Notes: generated by a model from the sequence alone, not told the origin. Shown: positions 24,049 to 31,740, numbered from the stretch's first letter. The stretch is DNA of 48,754 bases from Muribaculaceae bacterium (GCA_017478855.1 JAFVCX010000037.1:1-48754); one strand, 5' to 3'. Numbers and translations: made by a program.

Positions 24049-24447
24049 TTAAAATGTTAATGTTTCAACCAGTTCCATAATCTTGTAGAACGTGGCAGTT
24101 GCATCGGCAAGCTGATACATCACAGCCTTCCCATTGTTCTCGCCCAGCATACCTTTTAGTGCCGGCATTTTCTCCACAAGCATATCCTTCAGCTCCTGAC
24201 GTTTGTCTTCTACAAGTTTGCACTCAATGCGCAATGTCAGACCCTTGAAAGCGCAGATTTCTGCTTTGGGGTTCTCGGTCAACTGACGTGTAGCGTTAGT
24301 AGCATCCCAAGCCATGATGAATATCTTTCCCTCATGGAACAATGTGGAGCCATAAGGGCGTACGCGAGGTTGGTCGCCTTCAACGGTGGCAAGATAATAG
24401 GTCTTGGCATCGTCAAGGAAATCGTAAATCTTCTTTGCTGCGTCCAT
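24049..24447 (-). CDS. Pyridoxamine 5'-phosphate oxidase family protein
   Basis: This is a 132-residue split-barrel flavin-binding-type protein. Typical features are the N-terminal helix, YYLATVEGDQPRVRPYG (cofactor strand), GKIFIMAWDATNATRQLTENPKAEICAF, and a helical C-terminus. Members bind FMN, F420 or haem; this short form is not the biosynthetic PdxH. It is located 11 bp after the ferritin-like gene in the same operon, which points to a redox or stress role. Confidence 0.88.
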   Translation of the reverse strand: MDAAKKIYDFLDDAKTYYLATVEGDQPRVRPYGSTLFHEGKIFIMAWDATNATRQLTENPKAEICAFKGLTLRIECKLVEDKRQELKDMLVEKMPALKGMLGENNGKAVMYQLADATATFYKIMELVETLTF

Positions 24448-24458
24448 CGGTGTTTTGT

Positions 24459-24914
24459 TTAGATTTGAGTGAATAACCAGTTTTGCTTGCCAATCTTCTC
24501 GATAAGTTCGAGTGCGCCCTGCGACCAGTAGAGGTCTTCTTCCTCGTCGGCGAGGTAGGCCTTAAGGATGTCGTAGGTGGTGGGGTCGTCGCGCAGCTCG
24601 GCCATGCACTTGTAGAGCAGTTCCACGCCGGGCTGCTGGATGGCGAGGTCGGCCTTGATGTACTCCACGGGGTCGGCAACGAGGTCGCGGGCTTTTGCCC
24701 CCTCGAACTTCACCTCACCACCGAGGTCAAGGATGCGGTCGGCGAATTTCTCCACCCACTCCATTTCCTCGGTGAAATGGTTAACATACTTGTCGCCGAG
24801 CTTGCCGAAGCCCTGCGACTTGAACAGTTGTCCTTGCAGTTTGTGAACCAGCGCACCCTCGGTGAGGCCGGTGACGAAGAACTGCAGCGTTTCGATAGTT
24901 TTCTTTGCGTCCAT
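24459..24914 (-). CDS. Ferritin-like/bacterioferritin-family four-helix protein
   Basis: This is a 151-residue four-helix-bundle protein resembling bacterioferritin (FVTGLTEGALVHKLQGQLFKSQGFGKLGDKYVNHFTEEMEWVEKFADRILDLGG, and the C-terminal DEEEDLYWSQGALELIEKIG, both quoted as separate stretches of the helices). Compared with my memory of bacterioferritin, the two ferroxidase histidines seem replaced (Trp after EEME, Asp after DEEE), so iron chemistry may differ. It is the first gene of the operon. The Met at 24914 fits the family N-terminus and lies 36 bp from a -7 box; the frame continues upstream only as noise. Confidence 0.78.
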   Translation of the reverse strand: MDAKKTIETLQFFVTGLTEGALVHKLQGQLFKSQGFGKLGDKYVNHFTEEMEWVEKFADRILDLGGEVKFEGAKARDLVADPVEYIKADLAIQQPGVELLYKCMAELRDDPTTYDILKAYLADEEEDLYWSQGALELIEKIGKQNWLFTQI

Positions 24915-24950
24915 TGTTATAATGATTTCGATTAATGAATTATCACGCTG

Positions 24951-24958
24951 CAAAATTA
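24951..24958 (-). promoter_or_regulatory. -7 promoter element of the ferritin-like operon
   Basis: TAATTTTG on the minus strand. The 150-bp region between this operon and the divergent AraC gene (24915-25064) is the likely target for that regulator. Confidence 0.6.
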
Positions 24959-25032
24959 CTGCCGTTTCCTCACGCGGCAAAAATCCAGACAAACCAATGA
25001 TTATCCCAAACGAAACAATGAGAAAAAAATTG

Positions 25033-25040
25033 TAACTTTG
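25033..25040 (+). promoter_or_regulatory. -7 promoter element of the AraC regulator
   Basis: TAACTTTG lies 24 bp before the ATG at 25065. It overlaps the possible longer N-terminus from 25038 and so fixes the start. Confidence 0.6.
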
Positions 25041-25064
25041 CAGTCTCAAAACAATGATAGCAAT

Positions 25065-25940
25065 ATGTACAATCTTATAGAGGCATACGACATAATCGGT
25101 GCGGAGTTCGCGCATGAGATATGGGACAGTAGGATAGCACTTGCCTTTACCGACGGTGAACGCACTTTGCTCACCAACAACATGACCGATTCGCTCAAAG
25201 CCTACACGTTCACGCTGATAGTGCAGGGAGAACTGACGCTTGACAACGGGAGCGGCCCCATAAGGTTCACATCGAACGACATCTACAGTTACTACCCCGG
25301 CAGCAGGGTGCGTATTCTTGGCGTGAGTGCCGACTATCGCGGCATTTGCCTCATGGTGGACGAGCGCATGGCTCACGACACACAAGCGTTCCGCAATCTG
25401 ATACGCGCCTCGATGATACCGTTGTCGCAGTTCGGCAATGCCAAAATGACGCTCGTCGACGATGATGCCGAGCGGTTGCGGTCGCTCATGGCGCTGATTA
25501 GTCTGTATATCGCCCGCCCATTGTCGTTGAAGAACGAGATTCTTGAAATGCTCTACTCTTGCTTTATCAACGACTTGATAAGTATTCAGGCGTTTGTCAA
25601 GGCTCGCAACGCCATTTCCAAGCAAGCCGAGGAAATCTTTGTGTCGTTCTACGCCTTGCTACAAAAGCACTACGTGGAACATCACGACATCGGTTTCTAT
25701 GCCGATGCCTTGAATATTACTACCACTTACCTCTCGCGTGTCGTGAAAGGCATATCGAGCAAGACGGTGATTGGCTGTATTGACGAGATGCTTGCCATTG
25801 AAGCGACTTGGTTGCTGAAGTCAACGGCATTGACGGTGACGCAGATTGCCGACAGGTTGAATTTCTCCACCTCGGCGGCATTCGACAAGTTCTACAAGCG
25901 TATGCGCGGAGTCACCCCCTTGTCGGTAAGGTCACTATAA
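25065..25940 (+). CDS. AraC family transcriptional regulator
   Basis: This is a 291-residue cytoplasmic regulator. The N-terminal half is a cupin-like sensing domain (about 1-170). The C-terminal 100 residues form the two helix-turn-helix units of AraC (YADALNITTTYLSRVVKGISSKTVIGCIDEM and TQIADRLNFSTSAAFDKFYKRMRGVTP). It is divergent from the ferritin-like/PNPOx/MBL operon, so it probably controls it and perhaps itself. The effector is unknown. Confidence 0.88.
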   Translation: MYNLIEAYDIIGAEFAHEIWDSRIALAFTDGERTLLTNNMTDSLKAYTFTLIVQGELTLDNGSGPIRFTSNDIYSYYPGSRVRILGVSADYRGICLMVDERMAHDTQAFRNLIRASMIPLSQFGNAKMTLVDDDAERLRSLMALISLYIARPLSLKNEILEMLYSCFINDLISIQAFVKARNAISKQAEEIFVSFYALLQKHYVEHHDIGFYADALNITTTYLSRVVKGISSKTVIGCIDEMLAIEATWLLKSTALTVTQIADRLNFSTSAAFDKFYKRMRGVTPLSVRSL

Positions 25941-25952
25941 AAACATTTCATG

Positions 25953-26155
25953 TCCGTTAATGCTGAATATGCAGCAGATTCGGGCGAGCCTGATTTGACA
26001 AAGGTTTGCTTGATAGCTTGCACCGGCTTCGCCGACTTACAAGCGCAAACTTTGTCGAGCTAAAGGTTGCCCGGAGTTGAGGAGTTTGAAGCGTTGTGTG
26101 CCTTTGTAGAAATCGTAGCGAAGTGGGACACAGTTGTTCCACTCTTGGATTTGCA
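25953..26155 (-). pseudogene. Interrupted copy of the 76-residue accessory gene
   Basis: Minus-strand sequence from about 26155 encodes IQEWNNCVPLRYDFYKGTQR like the intact gene at 19406-19636, but the first 28 residues are missing. Homology is broken by a hairpin insertion at about 25997-26062 and then resumes weakly to about 25953. The copy cannot make the full protein. The rest of 25941-26565 holds one other broken frame and a promoter box. Confidence 0.6.
25997..26056. repeat. Hairpin element inserted in the broken 76-residue gene copy
   Basis: About 60 bp bounded by GACAAAGGTTTGC and GCAAACTTTGTC, an inverted repeat with a single-base bulge. A related element sits at the same gene position at 22892-22955. 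Confidence 0.5.
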
Positions 26156-26205
26156 CAATCTGCTTTCGCTCGGAAATGCACGAGCAGGCTTGGCATTTCG
26201 CTTGC

Positions 26206-26409
26206 TTAATCGCAGATTTCGATGACCGGGCGCTGGTTGTGGACGATGATACGGCGACCATAGGGAGAATGCACCACGTCGAAGATTTCGGTGTCGCCGG
26301 TGCGAAGAATGATCTACGCCTCATTGTCACTGCTGGTCGTGAGAGCGAGGTCAGGGAAAGATGATGAGAACATCAACTTGTCTATCGAGGTATTCAGAGT
26401 TACTGCCAT
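26206..26409 (-). pseudogene. Accessory gene fragment with an in-frame TAG
   Basis: From an ATG at 26409 the minus strand encodes 31 residues (starting MAVTLNTSIDKLMF), then TAG at 26314-26316. The same frame continues for 35 protein-like residues (IILRTGDTEIFDVVHSPYGR onward) to a TAA. A TAACTTTG promoter box lies 54 bp upstream. It reads as a nonsense-mutated N-terminal part of a larger accessory protein, possibly the family whose C-terminal part remains at 19758-20039. The product is unknown. Confidence 0.55.
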
Positions 26410-26463
26410 ATCTTAATGCGCCGTTGGCACGGATTAGTGATGAGCGATTAGAGATTAGTGACG

Positions 26464-26471
26464 CAAAGTTA
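26464..26471 (-). promoter_or_regulatory. -7 promoter box of the broken accessory gene
   Basis: TAACTTTG on the minus strand, within a small palindrome CAAAGTTACTTTG, ahead of the ATG at 26409. Confidence 0.5.
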
Positions 26472-26565
26472 CTTTGAGGCTTTTTCTCGCCAAAAGACAC
26501 AAAAAACGCACCCCATGAATGAGGTGCGCCTTCGCAGATTGTATTTGAATGAAGCAGGTTCTTTG

Positions 26566-28887
26566 TCAGTTGCCGCCGCCCATGCGAGCCTTTTGGGCTT
26601 CGCCGGCACTGCCGCCGCGCCACTTGCTGCCGGTGGCGTTGAACTTGTAGCGCACGGTGATTTCCACTTGGCGCGAGTCGCCGTTATACACTTGGAAGAA
26701 TGAGCGTGTGCCGTAACGGATTTTGATATTCTCTTGCGCGTTGAGCAGATTGTGTCCTGCTACCTGCACGCTCAATCGGTCGCCGAGGAATGTCTTGGTG
26801 AGGCTCACGTAGGTGTACCACCCTGCGCGGGTGAGCGACATGTTCTCCTTGTCGCCCTTTGATGTGAACGACAGGTTGGCTTGTGCGGAAAGGGTGGGTG
26901 TAATCTTGAAGCCGTTGTTGAACTGCACCAAGTAAATGGGTCTGCTTGGACTGATGAACCCCACCGGTGACGGAATCTTAATCCAATCCTTGATGAAACC
27001 CAGCGTGAGCGAAAGCTGGTAGATGCCGAACTTTGGGCTGAACGAAACCATAGCGCGTATGGCATCGGCGTGGTCAACATTGGCGCGGGTGAGGAGCGTG
27101 GTCTCGGGGCTACCCTCGACGCTTTCGCCCACGTTGACAATCACGTCGCCTGTGCGCTTGTAGTCCAGCATCACGTTCACCCAACGCCACATTGCCATCA
27201 GCGACGCTTGGTTGATAACCGATGGTTTGAGCATGGGATTACCGCTCTGCCAAGTGAATCGGTTAGCATACGTCACCGCGCCGTTGAGCATGAAATAATA
27301 GGGCCGCTGGATTTTCATGGCATAGTTTGCCATGAGTTGCACCTTGCCCACGCGTGCCACCAATCCCACACTGGGGAAGATGTGATGATAGGTCTTGCTC
27401 TGGTCATCAATCTTTACGCCCTGATTGTAGTAGTTGCTGGTCACATTCTCGTTGCGCAACCCGAGGCGCAGTTGTCCGAAGGGCAGAGGGTGGGCGTATT
27501 CGGTGAACACTGTATAACTGCGCTCACGCTGCTCTGTCATAGATGTAGGCACAATTTGCTCGGGGTTGATGTAATCGTCGTTGCGGTTGGTGAGGTCATA
27601 CTCCGCACCCGCTTGCAGGCTGCCTTTCCACAAGTTCCACGACAGCACCAGTTTCGATGCCCACAATTGGTTGCGCGCCACACTTCTGCTTGTGACTACG
27701 CGGCTCTCCTGCTCTTGACTCACCTCGTCGTTCCGCATGCTCTTGCGGTCTTTCCAAAACATATAGTCGGTGTTGAAATCAATGCCGGTTTTGCCTATTT
27801 TGCCGTTATAGTAGGCATTGAGGGTGTGGGGCATGTTGGACTTGGTGTCCTCGCTGATGGCGTTGTCAAGGTGGTCGTAGAACACACCGTCGGCGGTCAC
27901 GTCGGCAGTAAATGAGCCTATTCCGTCGTGGCGAAACCAACCCTTGGTGTCGTAGCGGAAACCGATGGCGTGATTGTCGTTGAAAATATAGTTGGCACCC
28001 ATCGAGGCGTAAAGCGAACGGCGGACATCGTTCTCGTTGCTTTTTTCCAGCATTTGCCACTTCCTGTCGGTGTTCACGTCGAGCGTGATGTCGCTGCTTG
28101 CCCAGTCGTGGTAGTCGTTGTACCACACGCTGCCGAACACGTCAAGTCCGCGGTGACGATAGTTCCAGTCAAAACCCAGGTCAAGGTCGTTGTTGCGGCT
28201 GCGGTAATAACTGGCGGTGGTGTTGAACGAGAACCCCTCGCCCTGCGGCCGTTTGGTCTTTATAAGAATCACACTCTCCACGTCGGCTTTGTACTTCGCA
28301 CCGGGGTTGGTGATGAGTTCCACACTTTGGATGTTCTCGCTCTGGATTTGGTCGAGTTCGTTCTTGTCGCGCAATTGGCGACCGTTGACGTAGATGAGCG
28401 GTGTGCCCTTGCCGAAGACTTCGATGCCGTCGGCTTTCTTCTGCACACCCGGCAGGTTCTCCAGCACCTTGTTGGCAGTCCCCACCTTGCTCAACAACGT
28501 GCCGTCAACGTCGGTCTTAATACCCTCGGTGGTGAGTTTGTAGGTGGGACGTGTGGCGGTCACGGTCACCTCGCCGAGCAGGGTGCTCTCGGGCAGCAAC
28601 TGTATTGTACCTAAGTCGCCAGTCGTAGGCAAATAGAGAGTCTGGTAGCCGAGGTATGACACCTTGATGATGGCGCAGTCGTGATGGCATTCTACGGAGA
28701 ACAAGCCTTCGCCATCTGTGGTTGTTCCTGCGATATAGGCACTGTCGGGATTGAGAATAACTACATTGGCAAATGCGATTGCCGCGCCGTTCTCGTCAAC
28801 CACCTTGCCGATGAAGTCGGTTGCTGTGGCGACCATAGCCGCCAGCAACAGCAGTGTTGAAAGAATAAAATTTCGCTTCATTGTCAT
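26566..28887 (-). CDS. TonB-dependent receptor-like OMP beta-barrel protein
   Basis: This is a 773-residue outer-membrane protein: a signal peptide (MKRNFILSTLLLLAAMVATATD), a carboxypeptidase-regulatory-like domain (about 25-105), a plug-like domain with the pattern VLENLPGVQKKADGIEVFGKGTPLIYVNGR, and a large barrel of the OMP_b-brl_3 type. The C-terminal end is unusual: after the last strand (QVEITVRYKFNATG) there is a Gly/Arg-rich tail ending in GGGN. The substrate is unknown. It is divergent from a LuxR-type regulator across 180 bp. Either of two Mets (28887 or 28881) may start it. Confidence 0.85.
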   Translation of the reverse strand: MTMKRNFILSTLLLLAAMVATATDFIGKVVDENGAAIAFANVVILNPDSAYIAGTTTDGEGLFSVECHHDCAIIKVSYLGYQTLYLPTTGDLGTIQLLPESTLLGEVTVTATRPTYKLTTEGIKTDVDGTLLSKVGTANKVLENLPGVQKKADGIEVFGKGTPLIYVNGRQLRDKNELDQIQSENIQSVELITNPGAKYKADVESVILIKTKRPQGEGFSFNTTASYYRSRNNDLDLGFDWNYRHRGLDVFGSVWYNDYHDWASSDITLDVNTDRKWQMLEKSNENDVRRSLYASMGANYIFNDNHAIGFRYDTKGWFRHDGIGSFTADVTADGVFYDHLDNAISEDTKSNMPHTLNAYYNGKIGKTGIDFNTDYMFWKDRKSMRNDEVSQEQESRVVTSRSVARNQLWASKLVLSWNLWKGSLQAGAEYDLTNRNDDYINPEQIVPTSMTEQRERSYTVFTEYAHPLPFGQLRLGLRNENVTSNYYNQGVKIDDQSKTYHHIFPSVGLVARVGKVQLMANYAMKIQRPYYFMLNGAVTYANRFTWQSGNPMLKPSVINQASLMAMWRWVNVMLDYKRTGDVIVNVGESVEGSPETTLLTRANVDHADAIRAMVSFSPKFGIYQLSLTLGFIKDWIKIPSPVGFISPSRPIYLVQFNNGFKITPTLSAQANLSFTSKGDKENMSLTRAGWYTYVSLTKTFLGDRLSVQVAGHNLLNAQENIKIRYGTRSFFQVYNGDSRQVEITVRYKFNATGSKWRGGSAGEAQKARMGGGN

Positions 28888-28913
28888 ATCTGTTTGTTGT
28901 TATTTTCCGATTG

Positions 28914-28921
28914 CAAAATTA
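28914..28921 (-). promoter_or_regulatory. -7 promoter element of the OMP receptor gene
   Basis: TAATTTTG on the minus strand, 26 bp upstream of the start codon. Confidence 0.6.
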
Positions 28922-29039
28922 TTTCGGTTTCCAATTGTTGGACGTACACTAATGGGTGAAAGGTTGCAACTCCGCTGTCTCAAACCCCGTTTTTCACACT
29001 TTAGGGTGTTAAAATACCTGTGTTTTGCTTGAAAATGCG

Positions 29040-29047
29040 TAATTTTG
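29040..29047 (+). promoter_or_regulatory. -7 promoter element of the LuxR-type regulator
   Basis: TAATTTTG lies 20 bp upstream of the Met at 29068, and so excludes the longer frame beginning at 29020. Confidence 0.6.
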
Positions 29048-29067
29048 TCAACTTAAAAGCAACTGAC

Positions 29068-29823
29068 ATGGCGAAAATTGAAGACTTCTTTTCCGGCTCA
29101 AATGCAGTGCGTGAGGTTGACGAGGCGATGTATGGCAACCTTGAACCACTCAAACGGGCGGTGGACGCTATGGCGAATGCCACCTATCAGTGTATATACA
29201 TCATAGATTACCTTAAGCGAAATTTCCTGTATGTGTCGCAAAATCAGTTATTCTTGTGCGGCAATACTGCCGAGCAAGTGCAGAATATGGGCTACGAGTT
29301 CTATGTGAAATATGTACCCAAAGAAGAACAGCAGATGCTGGTAGAACTAAATGAAGCCGGTTTTGCCAAGTTCAACACCATGCCACTCGACACTCGACGC
29401 AGTTGCTTTATGAGCTATGACTTCCACCTTGACAACAGCACGAGCCGACATCTCGTAAACCACAAAATAACGCCTTTCGCGCTTGCCGATGATGGTCGTG
29501 TGTGGCTGGCGATGTGTGTGGTATCGCTCGCCAATAACTCCACCGCAGGGAACATTGAGTTTCACCTCAAGGGTGAGCAACGTTATTGGCTATACGACCT
29601 TGACGTGCATTGCTGGCGCGAGTGTGAGATGGTAAAACTGCGTCCGCAGGACAAAGAAGTACTCATGCTCTCGGCGCAAGGGCTGACCGTACAACAGATA
29701 GCCGACAAGATGTGCCGTTCGATTGACACTGTAAAGACCTACAAGCGAGTATTGTTTGAGCGACTAAATGTGAACAGTATTACCGAGGCACTTGTCACCG
29801 CCACCAATTCCGGGCTTATATGA
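29068..29823 (+). CDS. LuxR-type HTH transcriptional regulator with N-terminal sensor domain
   Basis: This is a 251-residue protein. The N-terminal part (about 25-170) looks like a PAS-type sensor (QCIYIIDYLKRNFLYVSQNQ opens it). The C-terminal domain is a GerE/LuxR helix-turn-helix: LRPQDKEVLMLSAQGLTVQQIADKM, then SIDTVKTYKRVLFERLNVNSITEAL, quoted as separate helices. It is divergent from the OMP receptor, so it plausibly controls it. There is no kinase or phosphoacceptor domain, so it is not a classical response regulator. Confidence 0.82.
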   Translation: MAKIEDFFSGSNAVREVDEAMYGNLEPLKRAVDAMANATYQCIYIIDYLKRNFLYVSQNQLFLCGNTAEQVQNMGYEFYVKYVPKEEQQMLVELNEAGFAKFNTMPLDTRRSCFMSYDFHLDNSTSRHLVNHKITPFALADDGRVWLAMCVVSLANNSTAGNIEFHLKGEQRYWLYDLDVHCWRECEMVKLRPQDKEVLMLSAQGLTVQQIADKMCRSIDTVKTYKRVLFERLNVNSITEALVTATNSGLI

Positions 29824-29880
29824 CATTCGGCTTGTGGAAACTATTCAGATAGAATTCGCACCTATGCAGCAAAATGTAAA

Positions 29881-30582
29881 ATGCTTCAAAAGTTGAAATA
29901 CATATTTGCTCTGATCATTCAGCTAACTGTCTTGGTGTATGCTTGCTGGTCGTTTCTCTATGATATAGCCCCACTGGCTATCGTTTTTATAGACCTTCCC
30001 TTGTTGATTGCGTCGGCAGTTATCTTGGTCTGTTTACTGATTTTTCTAATTAAGAGGAAGCATAAGAAATTGTTGACATGCACTCTAATCACAAATGCAT
30101 TTATTATTTCATTGTTTGTGTTGGGTTTAGAAATGGGAGGTTATAGTGGATTCATGGGATATTACACTAAACGGATTTGCGACACAATACCGTACAATGT
30201 CATACCTCCTACCTTAGTTGCAAATGAAGGGAATTGTCCAACCAACGTTGTAGTAACACACATAACACGATATAAAAGGAGGAACATATTCAGTAAAGAC
30301 TTTGTAAAGATTGATAGCGTAGGGCTTTATGACTGGAATGATTTTATTCGCATAAATTTGCAATTTTCATCAAATGATTCATCTCGCCCATTGCCCAAAA
30401 TTTCGGATTTTCCAGACAGTTGTTATATTTGCTGGGCTAGCGGCAATGAAATTATGTGCGATTTTGTTCACGGTATAGTTCCTAATGACACTGTTCTATT
30501 ATTATTAAGTGATAAAAATGGAGTGAATGACACTATAAGGATCATTAGGTTGCCGTGGATGTTTATAAGACCTCACGGCTAA
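29881..30582 (+). CDS. Membrane protein of unknown function
   Basis: This is a 233-residue protein with three N-terminal membrane helices (about 5-28, 34-55, 62-85) and a predicted extracytoplasmic domain. It is AT-rich compared with its neighbours, so it is probably acquired. The family is not recognised. ATGCAGCAAA occurs 17 bp before the start (29864-29873), matching the first half of the motif near 35.6-38.3 kb, but the TTGTCA half is absent. Confidence 0.65.
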   Translation: MLQKLKYIFALIIQLTVLVYACWSFLYDIAPLAIVFIDLPLLIASAVILVCLLIFLIKRKHKKLLTCTLITNAFIISLFVLGLEMGGYSGFMGYYTKRICDTIPYNVIPPTLVANEGNCPTNVVVTHITRYKRRNIFSKDFVKIDSVGLYDWNDFIRINLQFSSNDSSRPLPKISDFPDSCYICWASGNEIMCDFVHGIVPNDTVLLLLSDKNGVNDTIRIIRLPWMFIRPHG

Positions 30583-30608
30583 TTCTCGTGCCCTGCCGAA
30601 AACGAGAA

Positions 30609-30628
30609 GAGCCGCATTGCTGCGGCTC
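30609..30628. terminator. GCCGCA-type hairpin after the membrane protein gene
   Basis: A perfect 8-bp stem GAGCCGCA/TGCGGCTC with loop TTGC lies 26 bp after the stop. There is no T-run. The same core hairpin recurs at 32753-32802 and 39884-39916. Confidence 0.5.
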
Positions 30629-30691
30629 GCCGTAGGCTCTCAACTAAAAAAGCCAGTAAATTAATTGCTCATCAAATAAAGACAAGTTCGC

Positions 30692-30708
30692 TTGGCACAG
30701 AAATTGCA
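30692..30708 (+). promoter_or_regulatory. Sigma-54 (RpoN) type -24/-12 promoter
   Basis: TTGGCAC (30692-30698), 5 bp, TTGCA (30704-30708) matches the sigma-54 consensus TTGGCAC-N5-TTGCA at every conserved position. Transcription would start near 30719, directly before the ferredoxin ATG at 30723. Confidence 0.65.
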
Positions 30709-30722
30709 TGGAACATTGTACA

Positions 30723-30935
30723 ATGAAACGACCGATGTTCCATACTGACAAAATCGCCTTTGACCCACATAAATGTGAGGCCTGTTGGCAATGTGTCGAA
30801 AACTGTCCGAAGCAGGTTTTCGGCAAAGTGAAATTTTTGTGGCATAAACATGCCCGTATCGACAACCCCAATGCTTGCATAGGTTGCAAGAAGTGCGTCC
30901 GGGTTTGTGAACATGGTGCCATCACCGCTTTATAG
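30723..30935 (+). CDS. Small 2[4Fe-4S] ferredoxin
   Basis: This is a 70-residue cytoplasmic ferredoxin-type protein with two cluster motifs, CxxCxxCxxxCP (CEACWQCVENCP) and CxxCxxCxxxC (CIGCKKCVRVC), separated by a basic insert with WHKHARIDNPNA. It would carry single electrons. I chose the start at 30723 because the Met at 30708 lies inside the sigma-54 promoter. No partner enzyme is adjacent on this strand; the nearest redox gene is the convergent exported flavodoxin. Confidence 0.85.
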   Translation: MKRPMFHTDKIAFDPHKCEACWQCVENCPKQVFGKVKFLWHKHARIDNPNACIGCKKCVRVCEHGAITAL

Positions 30936-31002
30936 TTTCGTTCACAGACAACAACAAAAAGCCCACCGAATGGTGAGCCTTATGGTGTGGATATGCCAGC
31001 GT

Positions 31003-31698
31003 TTATTTCACTTTCTTCACGCCGTCCACGATATAAACGCCATGTTCCGGCTCGCGGATGAGCCGTTGGCCCGACAAGTTATAGATGCCTTTCGGCTTCA
31101 ACTCGTCGGCCTTGATTTCGGCAATGCCGGTTACGGTGTTGAAATTAATCTCACTCAGCCAATTCTCAATAAGTGTGGTGCGATTCGAATGATTGCTGTG
31201 GTTAATCCACAAACTCTTGCTGAAGTAGTTGCCGTTTGGCACCAGACGTTTGCAGTCGTTCTCAACTTGACTGATTCCGCTGCTCCAGCTCGACACAATC
31301 AGACCGACATTTTTGCCTGCCATTTGCGGGCCGTAGTTAAACAGATAGGTCTGCATAATAGCCGCCATTTGGCTCCACCAAAGCGGGGTGACGATAATAA
31401 CGGTTGAGTAGTCGGCGAGCGATGTGGTCACGGGGTCGATGGCAGGATAACTGGCGGCATCGTTGGGAGCGGCGTTGATGGCGTTGAGCAACTGAGAGCC
31501 CAGCGCATAGTTGTTCGCTTCGTAGTGAAGCCCTTTCTCGACGGGTTCAATCTCCAGCACGTCGGCAGTAATCTTCTCGGTGAGCGAGGTGACAATCTCC
31601 TCACAGTTGCCGGTGTAGCTGTAGTACACGACAAGGGTTTTACCCTGTGCTGCCATTGCCACGAGCAAGGCGAGCATTAAAAATAAACGGTGTCTCAT
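31003..31698 (-). CDS. Exported flavodoxin-family protein with C-terminal tail
   Basis: This is a 231-residue protein with a signal peptide (MRHRLFLMLALLVAMAAQG) and then a flavodoxin fold (Flavodoxin_4 type). The phosphate-binding loop is YYSYTGNCEE, the isoalloxazine-side loop is TPLWWSQMAAIMQTYL, and SSWSSGISQVENDC follows. The C-terminal 50 residues form a separate segment (GIYNLSGQRLIREPEHGVYIVDGVKKVK) that looks like the C-terminal sorting or beta domains on many exported Bacteroidota proteins. An exported flavodoxin is unusual because these normally act in the cytoplasm. It is divergent from an AraC-type regulator. Confidence 0.82.
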   Translation of the reverse strand: MRHRLFLMLALLVAMAAQGKTLVVYYSYTGNCEEIVTSLTEKITADVLEIEPVEKGLHYEANNYALGSQLLNAINAAPNDAASYPAIDPVTTSLADYSTVIIVTPLWWSQMAAIMQTYLFNYGPQMAGKNVGLIVSSWSSGISQVENDCKRLVPNGNYFSKSLWINHSNHSNRTTLIENWLSEINFNTVTGIAEIKADELKPKGIYNLSGQRLIREPEHGVYIVDGVKKVK

Positions 31699-31732
31699 AA
31701 ACGATAATTTTTTAGTTTGCAGGATTACGGTG

Positions 31733-31740
31733 CAAAATTA
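31733..31740 (-). promoter_or_regulatory. -7 promoter element of the flavodoxin gene
   Basis: TAATTTTG on the minus strand, 34 bp upstream of the start. Confidence 0.6.

Noticed and set aside
24459-25625. A 388-codon frame extending the ferritin-like gene far upstream
   Set aside because: The extension runs through the promoters and the divergent AraC gene; only the last 151 residues are protein-like for the family.
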